Assembly: GCA_963971405.1 (NCBI GenBank)
Contig: OZ020486.1
Coordinates: 24,389,419-24,453,418 of the forward strand
Length of the DNA: 64,000 nucleotides
From: Psococerastis gibbosa
Lineage: Eukaryota; Arthropoda; Insecta; Psocodea; Psocidae
Reading direction: 5' to 3'
The position numbers and the translations under genes were made by a program. Below the pieces are notes generated by a model, which saw only the letters and a program-made list of their open reading frames with translations, searched no databases and had not been told where the DNA came from. Within the stretch, counting starts at the first letter, position 1; each line of letters begins with the position of its first letter. Shown piece by piece: positions 11,001-20,025 of this stretch.

Positions 11001-14000
11001 CATTTTCTGTTTTATATACTATTATAGCATGGTAAAGAACTATTTTATGAATTTCACCTCACATTTTGTCACCGCTGTTTTATGTTATAATTAATAAACC
11101 AGAAATATTTCACCCAATTCGTGCGCTATCAAATAATTGTTGTTTGCTTACCTTAAGACTACGACGGATGTCGTTAATCGAGACATATCCTTTGCGATCG
11201 TTGTCAATGATTTGGAATCGCTTGATATAAGACTGAATCTCTTCTTTGCTTAGATTGATCGGCTGCTTGTCGCGGGAAGCGCGATTTACACACTGACCCA
11301 TTTCGTTTTGCAGAAAATCCATAGCTTTCTGGGTCTGGGCCTAAAATTTGCAAAACAAATGAAATGTAGACGTAAATCAGTTCTGATTCGGTTGTGTACC
11401 TAGACAACTTAAAGCTCTGACACATTACCTTCTTCTCAGCTTCATCCCATTTCAACTCTTCAGCCATGATGTCGACAATAACTGGCAGAGCTTCTATCGC
11501 AGCTTGCACGTTCAGGAAAGCTAACCGGATTCTTCGAGCGATCATGTCAATGGCTGAACTTGCATATTCTCGTACTCCATAACGCACCTCTGCATCAATG
11601 TATGGAAACTCGGGGTGAATGCGGTTACCTATGATAGGCCAGCGCTTTCCAGTCAACCCGGCCATCTTTGCAACAGCAAATGCCCTGTCGCCGTATGACT
11701 GAGCTAAATGTTGAGCTACCTGGGTACCAGAAAAAGGGTTTAGTATTAGTAGTATGTCTACTGTATTTAAAAATTGCCCAAAATGTCTTTTTCACATTTT
11801 AAGGAAGGAGCCGATTATATTCCCTCAGATCTAGGGTATGTTTATATACGGTAATAGCCTATCTTATAGCTTTTTTCGAAAGTGAGCTTAAAGAAGAGCC
11901 TATAACACTTACTCGGCTTTTCGCTGTAAAAGGCACCCATTTAAAAAAAAGCTCGCGTAGGGAATATTGCATGTACACCCATAGACCCTATACAGCCAGG
12001 TTACGGCGTGAGCATAGAATAGAATAGAAAAACCGTGTATTTCTCAACAAAAATGACCATGTGAACGTGAAATAACAACCTGTGCCCCCTCAAGGCGAAG
12101 CGTGGGAGGGTGGCATAGCCCCGAGGCTCTTATTATATTGTGTGTACAGAATAATTTTATAAATGAGGACGAACCTCTGCATAAGTACGATGCATAAGGT
12201 GTTGTCTCCCTGTGCCTTACCTGAAGCCCTAATTGTAAAGGGCTCAGTATTAAAAATGTTATTGCTTACCTCACACTCGAGCCCAAAATCTTGGACAAGT
12301 CGAATATACATTGTAGGAGTCCATCCATGGCCACCTTCGATCATAAGACCGTCCGTTTGTGATTCTTTGTAATAAGGATTCAATTTCCCGGCTGAAAAAC
12401 GTAAGAATAGGTATTTATTAGCCCATTGATAGGTATCTATAGCCAATAAAAATCATATATTTCCCAATTCCCCTTTGCAGTTTATAGGCGTAGGTCAGGC
12501 TGCTTCTTCTTTCCAGACAACCAATGAAAACAATCCGCTCTGAGTGGAAATTAGGTACCATTCAGGTTAAGAAATTGATGGGATACATTTTAGTACTCAA
12601 ACTTCATAAATGTAGCCTATGTACTAAATATAGTTTTACATGAATTATTATTATTATCAGATAATGAAGTACCGTAATATCAAAACAAAGAACCGGTACC
12701 GTACAAGTGATAACCTTTGAAAGTTTTGGAAATCGCGCCAAAATTAATTATAAGCCGGAAACGATGTTTTACAAGGCAGTGGACAGTGCTGAGTGGTTCA
12801 CTGATTTCTTAATTCTTCCTCTTCAGAGTTTTTTTAATTTTATTGACAGAAAAACAACAACAATATGACCGCGGGTTACGTTAATTTGCTGGTTGTTTAC
12901 CTATTCCTTTATATTTTCTGTAGGAGTAGGTGTACCTACTGTATGTATGTATGTATTCACATGTTTTCTACTTGGTGTAGTGTCCTGTGTAGTGCTTGTG
13001 AGTGTGTAAATAATCTGAATCATTTGAAAGTGCTTCTTCGAATATGTAAGCTCCGGTGTGTTATACACATCGAGGCTGGCAGCTTGCTGGGGAAACAAAG
13101 TTTTGTCACATCTAGGAGCATCAACCCAGGTAGGATTTTTAAGTTTTGATATGCTTATTTTCGTACCGACCGGTATACCTAACTGTCAGTATAGTTGCTT
13201 AATAATGTTACCCTTCATAAATCAGCTATTGCAGTCTAGTATACTTATTGACAATAACATTACCTATAACAGCAGCGTCTATAGTCTCAGCAGCCATAGA
13301 GCGGTATGTGGTCCACTTGCCCCCAGCAATGGTAACGAGTCCACTCTTACTCGTGTGAACTATGTGATTGCGAGCAATTGATTGCGTATCCGCCTTGTTG
13401 GGATCCGAGACTAGAGGACGGATTCCACACCATGCTGACAGGACATCTCCTCGCCTCACTGTCAACAGGGTTACCACAGTAAATAAATAGTTTAATAAGT
13501 TTAGCTACCCCTCATAAAATCACAAAATTTGTTCTATATCGTTGATTTAGCTTTAAAGAAACCCATTTCCGAAAGAATTAAAAGTAGGAAAAGTATAGTT
13601 TTTGAGTTACAGCCGAATTTAATTTGGATTTTTTGCATGGGCAGGTATAGGGACAAATTGCTCATAAATTTTTTTATGGAAGGAACATTGTCAGAGGCAT
13701 GTAAATAAGACAACCCTTATTTAAAATATGAATTCCCTTGCAAATTGGACGTTTTCCTTCCATATTAAAAGCATTTTCATTCGACTTTTGATACAGCGGA
13801 GTAGCTAAATACAATACAATACAAAAATTAGAGTCCCTGACCATCCAGAGCCGGATCGACCGTGTCAAACAAAAATAGCCACCCGAGAGGGTTTTGTACG
13901 AAAGAAGGAGGAGGTACTTAGATAGTCCAGCTCCTGGGGTCGTACTCATCCAAATTATATAGTGAGGCGTCAATAAGTCTGCTCTTAATGTATGTTCTGA

Positions 14001-17000
14001 AACAAGCTGGATCCAACTGACTTACTAAAAATGGTAGCTTATTGTAGAGCCGGTGTGCAAGTATCGGATAAGAATCCCTCGACTTGTTTAGGTGACACCT
14101 AGGCATATCAAACCCTTTTGCCGATCGGGTATTATAGGAGTGCACTGTACTCCGAGCTGGCAATCCAGGATTCATCTTTACGGACAATTAAAGACATGGC
14201 CGTAAAGATGAATCCTGGATTGCCAAACTTAACCTTTACCCTTTTACGTATTTTATTATTGATAGTAGCCTATATTCTATCCAGTGTAAAGCCCTTGGAC
14301 CACCGCCCTATGGGCACGGCCGTGGCCGTTGCTAACCAGCCGGCTAGTGGACTAATGGCAGCATTGAAGTGCTTGATTGAAATAGAAATAGTCTAGCAAT
14401 TAAAATATTAAAATGTTGAACATTGAAAATGAGCCTGTGTTCACCATCGTTTGACATAGAATATTAATATTGTCTGTTATATACCTTCAACGTCAGGGTT
14501 GAGATAATTCTTGATTTCTTGAAGAATAAAGAGAATTTCGTCCTCCGTGGGCTTGGGATTGTGCGTAATTTCGCAGGGAAGGTCGGTCGTGCCTGCGATG
14601 GTTCCTTTTTGCCAGGGGAGGAAGAAGATGACACGGCCATCGGATGTTGCTGGGTCAAGCAGTCCCATTTGCTCCGGACTGAGGAGAAAATTTAGAATGC
14701 GTATTATTCAAAACTTCAGAGAGCTGGAGTGTACTATAGAGAGTATTGTGCAGCTTACATTAACTTGATTAACTCGCACGATGATACTGTACTTTAATCC
14801 CTCTATATAAGTAACTTATAGTATAGTAGGTCATGCAAATATGTACGTTGTACATACACAACCTATGAAAAGGGTCGCAATGAAAATGGTTGGCATGATC
14901 ATCCATGTAAAGTGTTTGTCTGTGAAACATTTCTTTTTTTACGAAACTGTTGCACCCCTGCAAAATTAGATTTAGGCAAGAGCGTTGTTTTGGTTTAAAT
15001 CTTTGATGTAAGTTATTGTGGAAACGTATAGCCCCGGGGTGCCATAGCTATTCTCATTGCGAATCGCATGTCCTGTCCTGGCGGGAAGTATAATATTAAT
15101 AAGAGACAAAACCCACACCAAGTTCTTAGCCTGCTTAATGAATTTCGGTGTTAGATCTGAATAACTGTTCGAGACCTGTAGTAGTCAGGTAGTACGATGT
15201 GGGTGCCAGAGCTTGGGGCGCAGATGGTCGGCACATTCGGTTCGTCCATCTTGCGAATGCTGTCTGTGAAGGGGCCTGTCGCGTTGACGATGACCTTGGC
15301 GTTGACGTCCCACTCTTTGCCGGTCAGCTCGTCCCTCAGGTGGGCCCCGCACAACACTTCATTGCCGTTTGCGTCTGTCTTCTTCAGAAGGTTCAAACAT
15401 TTGACATGGTTGGCGACGGTGGCACCGTGTCGAGTGGCGGTTAATGCGATGGCTAGGCACATTCTTGCATCATCCTGCTGGCCTGGAACACGGATTTTAT
15501 GCGTTGTAAAGACGTGAAGCATGAAAATAAAATTGAGACTGATTACCTAGTTACCAATAAACAATACCTTTAACGGCTTCGATGGCAAGGTGGTAGCGTG
15601 CTTGTACTTGTACGAGTCTCCGTACACCATGCGACCGGAGACGTGACAGAACTCGACACAAAACACACCTTAATTTTCTGTAATTTTTGGTTATGCAAAC
15701 AGTGCACAACCATTATTATTAAAAAAAAAATTGTAATTGAGGGGAGGGACTGGATTTTTTATAATGCTTACTACAGTTTTTATCGTTAGGTAAAAACTAA
15801 AAAATTAAATCGATAAAAATTATAAAAATTATATAACAAAAAATTAATCGACTTCGATGGCCAGGTGGTAACGTGCTTGCACTTGTGCGAGTCTTTACAC
15901 GCCATGCAATCGGAGACGTGTCGTACTCATCACGGGTAATAACCTACAGAGGCGACTGAAAAGGTCAATCGGATACATTCATTAAATTGTTTGTATGCGA
16001 TTTATCTTTTATTAAAAGGAAAAGAAAAGAAAGAAATAGCGGCTCAGCCATTAAAATAATTAACTTTAGCTAATTCATAAGTAACCTCTAAAAAAAATAT
16101 AGCCTATTGGGTTTTGGGTGTGTAGGCTATTACCTATATTTTGTCTACGTACCGTAATCTCTTAAAGAAAACATTAAGTTAAAGGTATATAACCACAAAT
16201 AATATACAGGTATCTGTAGTTTTCGAAATATGCCATTATGGCATGACCTAGGTTTGTGATGAATGAATTATAATCTGACAGGTAATAATGAGAGTATTGT
16301 ATACCGTCGTAGTAGACAATAGCGCCACTTAGTTTATCGCCCCTTAACATGGGGAAAAGTTCAAGGGCGTCCCGCTTGGAAAGGTAGTAGGAACTCTTGA
16401 CTGTCTTCGACCCAGCGACCAGGTCATACATCTTAATGCCAAACCAGTAGTAAGGGATTTGCCACCATCTGCAAGAAATATCACCAAATACAATTAATAC
16501 TGTCGGCGGTTAAATGTTTTGGGAATAAATGGGAATATTTAATTGTATTACGAGTTTCACGATTCCACAGTCCATCCCACACCCAGACAATGGTTGGCAT
16601 AAAAAAAAGACTTTATAGTCTTATTGTTCGCCAAAATTGTATTATTGCAACAAAGTCGTTATTCATTCATTCATTCAACCCGGTCTTGGCCAAAGAATAT
16701 GAATATTATGCAACAAATTCTATATACCACATGTGTAGGCTACATAGGAGAGAATGCTGACGTGATGCTGACGAAATGCATAGATGCGACCTCAATAGCC
16801 GCCCTAGTCTAATTTTATGGCTGCCTTTTTTCGGGCTTATATATATTTTTAATATTACTATAAATAACTTACGTATAGACGGGTAACATAATCGGGAGAG
16901 GCCTCGTGAGGTGGGGGGCCACTTCCAACATGTTACTCCTCTCGTGAAGAGCCTCCTTGACCATGTTGTACTGGTCCACGTCCAGGTTGAAAATAGCCTT

Positions 17001-20000
17001 CTGGAGATACCGCACTCCGCCATGGATAAGTTTCGTACTTCGGCTGCTGGTGCCCGATGCAAAGTCATCAGCCTCGACAAGGGCTGTCCTCAAGCCTATG
17101 AGAATTTCGCAAGAATATATAATAAATACATTTCAAAGAACCTCCGTGGTACGCCAGCCCAATAAGGGTCTAGGCCTGAGCACAGGTCGAGGATACTCTC
17201 TCATGACCACTGCTCTATTTGGGATATTGTGGTCAGCAACATGCCCAAATATTAAATACAAAGTGTCCCTCAATTGTTTGAGTCCAAAGAATTTATATAA
17301 CCAATCTAGCCTACCACAATCTTAATTTATAATTTAATTTTATTATTGAACTATGAGATAAATAAATATTTTATGATTTGAGATTGTCATAATGAAATAT
17401 TTTCCATTTTCAATTTTTGTGAGTAAATTATAATTGTCCTAGGGCAGTAATATTAGTTTCCGCCCTCGAAACAGTATCTAAATAAAAATATACGATACCG
17501 TGTGCCTATTATTTTTTAAACGCATTTTATGGACGTGGGCCTACTTGTACACCTGTCAATGACCCCGTCGGTTTTCGGACGTGATTGGTACCATAGAATA
17601 ACGAAGGCTTTCATGGCCGGGGTCTAATAAGGGGGACAAAAGAATCCGGGCTAATAGGCCTTGGTCGATTTGAAAGTAGGCTTCCAAACGTTTCGTCAAC
17701 AACTGCGGTCGACATCTTCAGTGACACTACGTACACTTCTAAGGTTGTATCGTGGAGGTACCATAGCAACTAACTGAGTTGGTGTAGGTATGGTTCGTTG
17801 CGCAGGCGTTCTCGTTTCTGATTGGCTCGTTGGCGCCATTCTCTTTGTTGTTGTTTTGTTGAGGGCTGGATTTCTATGGCCTCCCTGTGTAGTCGGGGGA
17901 AGCCTACATTCAAATAGACCACGGCCTATTAGCCCGGATTCTTCTGTCCCCTTATGTGATTGGTACTGTTTCCGAATAAATTATATAGACATTTACAAAC
18001 TGGTATATATATATGTCCTCGATATCATGTCAACCCTAACCGACTACAAGTGCCAATGGAGAAGCTCAGACATGCTTGCCATGGAGTACGGGAACGAGTC
18101 AACCGCATATATGCGGTCCCGCCTTCCTAGTTGAGTGTAAGAGAGGGCTTTATAACCGTAACTCCGCTAGGTTGGCTTAGTAATGGATGAAAAAGTCAAT
18201 ATTCATTTATTTACATGCCTATTATCATTGGTTTTCAAAACGTCTAGACGGTAAATAATATTAATCTCGTACAGGCATGAAATTATAATAAATAAAATGA
18301 AATTATAAATAACCGTTCATGTGGTCTTGTTTAGTAAGACATAAGATGTGTATAATATTATAATATATTCCCCAATCGTGTACAATCATTTTTTTTTTCA
18401 TTTAAATTCTATAGCCACGGGCATTTGCCGTGTGTGATATAATTATAGGTAGGACCTAATTATAATGTTAGTTAGGTAAGTTATGTAATGTATGCGTTTC
18501 AACGGGTTAGGGAGTTCGCGTTTTAATTTAGGTATCTAGGTGTATTTTAAGCTTATTCATGAATTTTAAGGGTAGGGCTGTTTTTATGTGTCTATTGGTT
18601 GATTATTAAAGGTATTAAGAGCGGTATGTGTAAGAATAAGTCTTAAAACAGATTTGATTGTTAAGATAATGTGCTGAAGACCCCTTGGATATAAAAATAA
18701 TGAAAGCGAGTGCATTAAATCGGTCACGTCCTCAGCAGGTGACGTACGATACGTCCAATCGCAATAAAGAAGCTCTTTCGGAATGTTGGCCACCGACGCC
18801 GTGTCAAAGTTACGCAATGTAAATTACATTGTACCTCATCAAACGATTCCCCATGCTTAAAAGTCGTCTATTGCTGATTTCTTTTTCACCGGTAGAATTT
18901 GGTTGATTTCTACACCAACCATTTTAAAACAGGCCTACATTCGCCTCCGTTACTATCAGTATATATCCTTTTAAAAATACATATCGTAGTGTTTGTAATT
19001 AATTATAGGAAGTTGAATTATATTGTATAAAAAAATTACAGCATCGACTTCGATGGCAAGGTGGTAGCGAGCTTCTACTTGTGTGAGGCTCTACACGCCA
19101 TGCGATCGGCGTCGTGTCGTATAACTCAACACGGGTACTAACCTACAGGGCTACAGAGGCGACTGAATTCATTAAATCGTTTGTATGCGATTAACCTTTT
19201 TTAAAAGAAAAATAAAACATGTACATAGCGGCTACATTTTCAATAATTGTCATCTGTGGTGATACAAAAGGAGGCTGGCGAACTCCTCGCGAAAAACCCG
19301 GACCCCCCTGGCACTAACTTACAGCCTTCTTTATTTTTCGATTTAAATTCGCCACTTTTGAATTAAACCTTCATTTTTTTATCGTATGAGGTTGCAAGTC
19401 AAAAATGTATCGTTTAGGCTATTTGCGAAGCATGTGTCACTCAACAAATTTTACGATGATCCACTGTCAAAATTCGGATCTCCTCGTAAAACGTTTCGCG
19501 ACCCCTGACCTAGCCTATTGCCCTATTAGCCCAGTAATGTGACGAATTATACGTTTTCAGGAATAAAATATAAAAGAACGTTTTAATGACAGTTACTAGT
19601 AATACTGTATGTACATGTAGGAAGTCAATATTTAATACGAATCCGAATATTAATGCGCATTATATTATTTTAAATCATTCTCGAAAGTTAATTACCCAAT
19701 ATTTTTCTGTAGTTCTTGTCCTATTTTTTTTAATTTCGCGTACCTACCTACCTCTTGTAACAGAATCTAGCGCGCACCCGGCGCCTGTTGCCCCTCCACC
19801 AATGATGAGGACGTCGAAGGATTCATTCTGAAGAGACTTGATTTGATCTGAACGGGGCGGCAAAGGACGCTTGGCTCTGCGCTCCTTCCTCTTTACTTCA
19901 GCAGCCTGCACTTGTCCAAACACGGGGGCGAAGGGGCTTTCCCCATCGAGGAAGTACGCTGTTAGATAGGCAGACGCGGCGAAAGCCGTACTGCCCATCA

Positions 20001-20025
20001 GAACCTTCCTCATACGAGAAGACAT
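4946..20025 (-). CDS. GPD2: mitochondrial FAD-dependent glycerol-3-phosphate dehydrogenase
   Basis: Inner-membrane enzyme of the glycerophosphate shuttle: oxidises glycerol-3-phosphate to dihydroxyacetone phosphate and passes electrons to ubiquinone. Coding exons in transcription order: 20025-19752, 17095-16873, 16468-16305, 15482-15176, 14678-14485, 13458-13264, 12391-12270, 11719-11429, 11340-11152, 5824-5726 and 5080-4946, with an alternative for the tenth at 6403-6311. All phases agree and the total is 2193 nt (730 aa; the human protein is 727). Visible domains: mitochondrial or membrane N-terminus (aa 1-30); FAD-binding GGGATGAG at 76-83; SGTSSRSTKLIHGG; the substrate-domain GLLDPATSDGRV and AGGKWTTYRSMA; then EF-hand 1 (loop DNDRKGYVSIND, aa 636-647) and EF-hand 2 (DTNMNGQIELDE, aa 672-683); the C-terminus ends in RSGGGL, like human RSCGGL. 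In the family the EF-hands make the enzyme responsive to cytosolic calcium. The start is the first Met before the FAD domain, just after an acceptor site, so at least one non-coding 5' exon is expected. Confidence 0.95.
5726..5824 (-). CDS. GPD2: GPD2 exon 10a (canonical EF-hand 2)
   Basis: 33 codons, phase 0. Encodes GEELHEILREIDTNMNGQIE and DEYLQ, close to human TLHEILNEVDLNKNGQVELN. The loop keeps all calcium ligands. Confidence 0.92.
6311..6403 (-). CDS. GPD2: GPD2 alternative exon 10b (degenerate EF-hand 2)
   Basis: 31 codons, phase 0 at both ends, with good AG acceptor and GT donor. The last 28 residues align without gaps to those of exon 10a (5726-5824), sharing 8 identities and ending ELSDYIQ against ELDEYLQ. 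The would-be calcium loop reads DLKRLREFELSD: ligands at positions 3 and 5 and the Gly at 6 are lost. The human protein has only one exon's worth of sequence here, so a and b are best read as mutually exclusive; joint inclusion would also stay in frame. Confidence 0.75.
6601..6718 (+). repeat. 5' long terminal repeat
   Basis: 118-bp direct repeat of 10909-11026. It contains AATAAATA, a possible poly(A) signal. Very short for an autonomous Ty3/gypsy element. Confidence 0.85.
6745..6756 (+). other. probable primer-binding site
   Basis: TGGCGCAGTCGG lies about 26 bp inside the 5' LTR. TGG at this place is the usual complement of a tRNA 3' CCA. I do not name the tRNA. Confidence 0.55.
6777..10898 (+). 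CDS. gag-pol polyprotein of the LTR retrotransposon
   Basis: One uninterrupted frame of 1373 aa. In order: a Gag region (aa 1-260); two zinc knuckles, CMACSKPGHKSNQC near aa 266-279 and CTFCGIRQHVEAVC; an aspartic protease with DSGAG near aa 338; reverse transcriptase with RLDIRKAFF near 558 and the YDD catalytic box at 621-623; RNase H starting ATDSSPWALGAV near 767; integrase with an H2C2 zinc finger (about 984-1021, HAGHLG to CTSC) and a DD35E core (Asp near 1048, SDN near 1100, Glu in NGQAERM near 1136). The order PR-RT-RH-IN is that of Ty3/gypsy. There is no stop or frameshift between gag and pol, so both would be made as one polyprotein. It lacks an env-like frame. Every catalytic residue I looked for is present. 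Confidence 0.95.
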   Translation: MSDIQDLLKAIDKLVQHVSNPTPNPTSSPNPTSSVGTPSFAKYSEGEEFDDFVYKFELLATELQFSDDRKKATILSLLPSASYTLAKNLLYPTDIKTASYAEITAALLTHLQPKPLIIPSRHALFHRRQREGESVSDYYVALSELAMPCAYTKIVYEVVLKDIFVAGLQSRSMLDQIFVMPDTATLNDVYSKAQAIEKAETSAAKLLTSASTTHYTTQSVNAVNRQDQLHKMAIMDSDSSMDDGQYVNVVKQKPKFTEKHPKNKIICMACSKPGHKSNQCRIKDSLQCTFCGIRQHVEAVCYKKKQTINQVGLIGSKSAAPWRMQIRVNGSMVDFELDSGAGVTLVPERIYRAFKTRPVLLPTTETFATYGGYTTIVPLGYAEVTVQFKEKTLRLPLYVVDNNFVPLLGRQWLQELQLFNQVHHIRTNMSIQQRVDMLKLQFSQVFQDGIGQANTTVSLEFKDNASPVFCKPRTVPYALRGLVEQELKSMITDGILKPVDHSEWATPIVPVIQDQGRKVRVCADFSCTVNKHLKVPTWPLPRFEELLSYIHGGKIFARLDIRKAFFTLPLDENSAKSLTINTMLGLLQPTRLLFGVASAPVIWTKFIERVTKDIPKLACFYDDLLLAAETYDELHSNLCMLLGKLQNNGLRINIEKCEFFVPRVQYLGHVISADGIQPPKESVAEIKQLPDPKSADELKSFMGMISFYSRYVPNLGTLAAPLYALTRKNARFKWTAFHKRAFNSLKEELTSSRVLVPYQPKLPVILATDSSPWALGAVLSHLYPDGSERPIVYLHKCLTSTQERYSQIDKEALAIKWAIEKLYPYLIGRTFTLYTDHKPLLHIFGQHRKNLPALCATRLLHYALFLQDYVFDIKYRKSEEHSNADFLSRLPRHSRELFQKDSEYSASERIQINHMATIPISANLIAKETARDSEGLTLLQKLRTGESLGKDLDGLYTLQSGCVLKGLRVFIPMKLRQLVLTELHAGHLGIVRMKGLARSYVFWKGLDADIEDLCRNCTSCILHKGRPPPVDTHHWEDPKSPWERIHIDFAEYGKNYYFVVVDSYSKWPEICITNNMTSETVISCLRKLFARYGLPKVLVSDNQSTFTCYQFQEYLKHLNIHHRTIAPYHAATNGQAERMVGAVKLCLRTLQFTSGSAEEKLQTFLSAYRRAPNTTTNESPSMRFLQREPRTLLSSLSEQQHRKSEDLPLRTPTFDEGETVAIRSYSNPLHKWKIGTVVAKDGDLHYTVLVDGELQRRHTEQLRRVGSRVQPALPAVPAPISEAKQSPVEIPTPQNGGGPSTVEDMLDLHTETPQRGSRPSTANGASEACVPSDIQLQVSSPRVRPSSVPLDTHVTPTPRRSKRMVKAPNKLNL
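10909..11026 (+). repeat. 3' long terminal repeat
   Basis: Matches the 5' LTR throughout its 118 bp and follows the purine tract directly. Confidence 0.85.
11152..11340 (-). CDS. GPD2: GPD2 coding exon 9 (EF-hand 1)
   Basis: 63 codons, phase 0. Encodes the linker and the first EF-hand, loop DNDRKGYVSIND, with Asp at positions 1, 3 and 12 and Gly at 6, so it should bind calcium. Confidence 0.93.
11429..11719 (-). CDS. GPD2: GPD2 coding exon 8
   Basis: 97 codons, phase 0 at both ends. Encodes VAQHLAQSYGDRAFAVAK through FLNVQAAIEALPVIV and ELKWDEAEKK. Confidence 0.93.
11720..13263 (-). other. GPD2 introns either side of exon 7
   Basis: Apart from exon 7 (12270-12391) I see no gene and no clear transposon. 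Short open frames here are not supported by any domain. Confidence 0.4.
12270..12391 (-). CDS. GPD2: GPD2 coding exon 7
   Basis: Begins with two bases that complete Ala, then GKLNPYYKE through TPTMYIRLVQDFGLECE. The human counterpart reads SPTLYIRLVQDYGLESE. Confidence 0.9.
13264..13458 (-). CDS. GPD2: GPD2 coding exon 6
   Basis: Encodes VRRGDVLSAWCGIRPLVSD, RNHIVHTSKSGLVTIAGG and KWTTYRSMA, the conserved substrate-domain core. Confidence 0.92.
13805..14190 (-). mobile_element. 3' fragment of a non-LTR retrotransposon in a GPD2 intron
   Basis: The minus-strand frame from 14187 to 13918 encodes a typical reverse-transcriptase tail: HSYNTRSAKG, then RLYNKLPFLV and a closing SLYNLDEY. After the stop comes a short 3' UTR ending in a TATTG-type repeat near 13805-13825, the tail style of CR1/L2-like LINEs. 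The 5' part is missing. It has the same orientation as GPD2. Confidence 0.75.
14159..14226. repeat. inverted repeat at the LINE junction
   Basis: Arms of about 25 bp (TGGCAATCCAGGATTCATCT and its reverse complement) flank a spacer of about 17 bp. One arm is the LINE 5' edge, the other lies in the adjoining intron. Confidence 0.85.
14485..14678 (-). CDS. GPD2: GPD2 coding exon 5
   Basis: Encodes PEQMGLLDPATSDGRVIFF through NYLNPDVE. The split Ser codon is completed by the first base. Confidence 0.92.
15176..15482 (-). CDS. GPD2: GPD2 coding exon 4
   Basis: Encodes DDARMCLAIALTATRHGA through NATGPFTDSIRKMD and VLPDYY. An AG acceptor at 15483-15484 makes the joined codon Gly (YYDG-QQDD). Confidence 0.92.
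15568..15660 (-). repeat. exon-like repeat, copy 1
   Basis: About 90 bp related to 15848-16055 and 19036-19240. On the minus strand all three can be read as QVQARYHLAIE-like peptide, and this copy has no stop across the block and is followed by a donor-like GTATTG. It is not part of the known GPD2 protein. I do not recognise the peptide. Confidence 0.6.
15848..16055 (-). repeat. exon-like repeat, copy 2
   Basis: Shares about 200 bp with copy 3, including non-coding flank (GAGGCGACTGAA, TTTGTATGCGATT). The peptide AQVQARYHLAIEVD ends in a stop, and another stop lies upstream in the same frame. Confidence 0.6.
16305..16468 (-). CDS. GPD2: GPD2 coding exon 3
   Basis: Encodes WWQIPYYWFGIKMYDLVAG through AIVYYDG, matching the family. 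Donor GTATAC. Confidence 0.9.
16873..17095 (-). CDS. GPD2: GPD2 coding exon 2
   Basis: Continues the FAD domain with TALVEADDF, SGTSSRSTKLIHGG and PLPIMLPVY, all close to the human protein. The exon joins the neighbouring exons in phase 1 and phase 2. Confidence 0.92.
17165..17250 (+). repeat. interspersed repeat fragment
   Basis: Shares ATGACCACTGCTCTATTTG-like sequence and GTCAGCAACATGCCC with the stretch near 37475-37520. Class unknown. Confidence 0.45.
17581..17965. mobile_element. element with long TIRs and 11-bp direct repeats
   Basis: Inverted repeats of about 54 bp (ATAAGGGGGACAAAAGAATC on the left) end at 17954 on the right, and an 11-bp direct repeat GTGATTGGTAC brackets the whole at 17581-17591 and 17955-17965. 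On the minus strand the interior has CTGAAGA, a GTCGAC stem and GACGAAAC, a layout like a hammerhead ribozyme core. It may be a Penelope-like or other terminal-repeat element; not certain. Confidence 0.55.
18112..18200 (+). repeat. SINE fragment (3' part)
   Basis: Matches the body of the tRNA-derived SINE described at 37224-37413 (TTCCTAGTTGAGTGTAAGAG and CTCCGCTAGGTTGGCTTAGT) without its promoter part. Confidence 0.75.
19036..19240 (-). repeat. exon-like repeat, copy 3
   Basis: Third copy, in the first coding intron of GPD2, in the same orientation. Reads TQVEARYHLAIEVD with one upstream in-frame stop. Confidence 0.6.
19752..20025 (-). CDS. GPD2: GPD2 coding exon 1 (start, FAD motif)
   Basis: The start ATG is at 20025, three bases after an apparent acceptor (CACAG), so the 5' UTR is spliced. 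It encodes aa 1-91: a hydrophobic N-terminal segment, a basic linker and the FAD-binding GGGATGAG. The donor is GTAGGTAGG, a repetitive site. Confidence 0.9.

Larger units (their letters stand above)
6601..11026 (+). mobile_element. Ty3/gypsy-like LTR retrotransposon, intact and young
   Basis: Two direct repeats of 118 bp (6601-6718 and 10909-11026) begin TGTGGTGTCT and appear identical base for base, so the insertion is recent. Between them are a primer-binding-like TGGCGCAGTCGG at 6745-6756, one 1373-codon gag-pol frame and a purine tract AGGGGGGAGAA directly before the right LTR. It sits in antisense inside a GPD2 intron, between exon 9 and alternative exon 10b. I found no target-site duplication, and the LTR ends lack the usual terminal CA, so the exact right boundary is uncertain. 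Confidence 0.93.
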
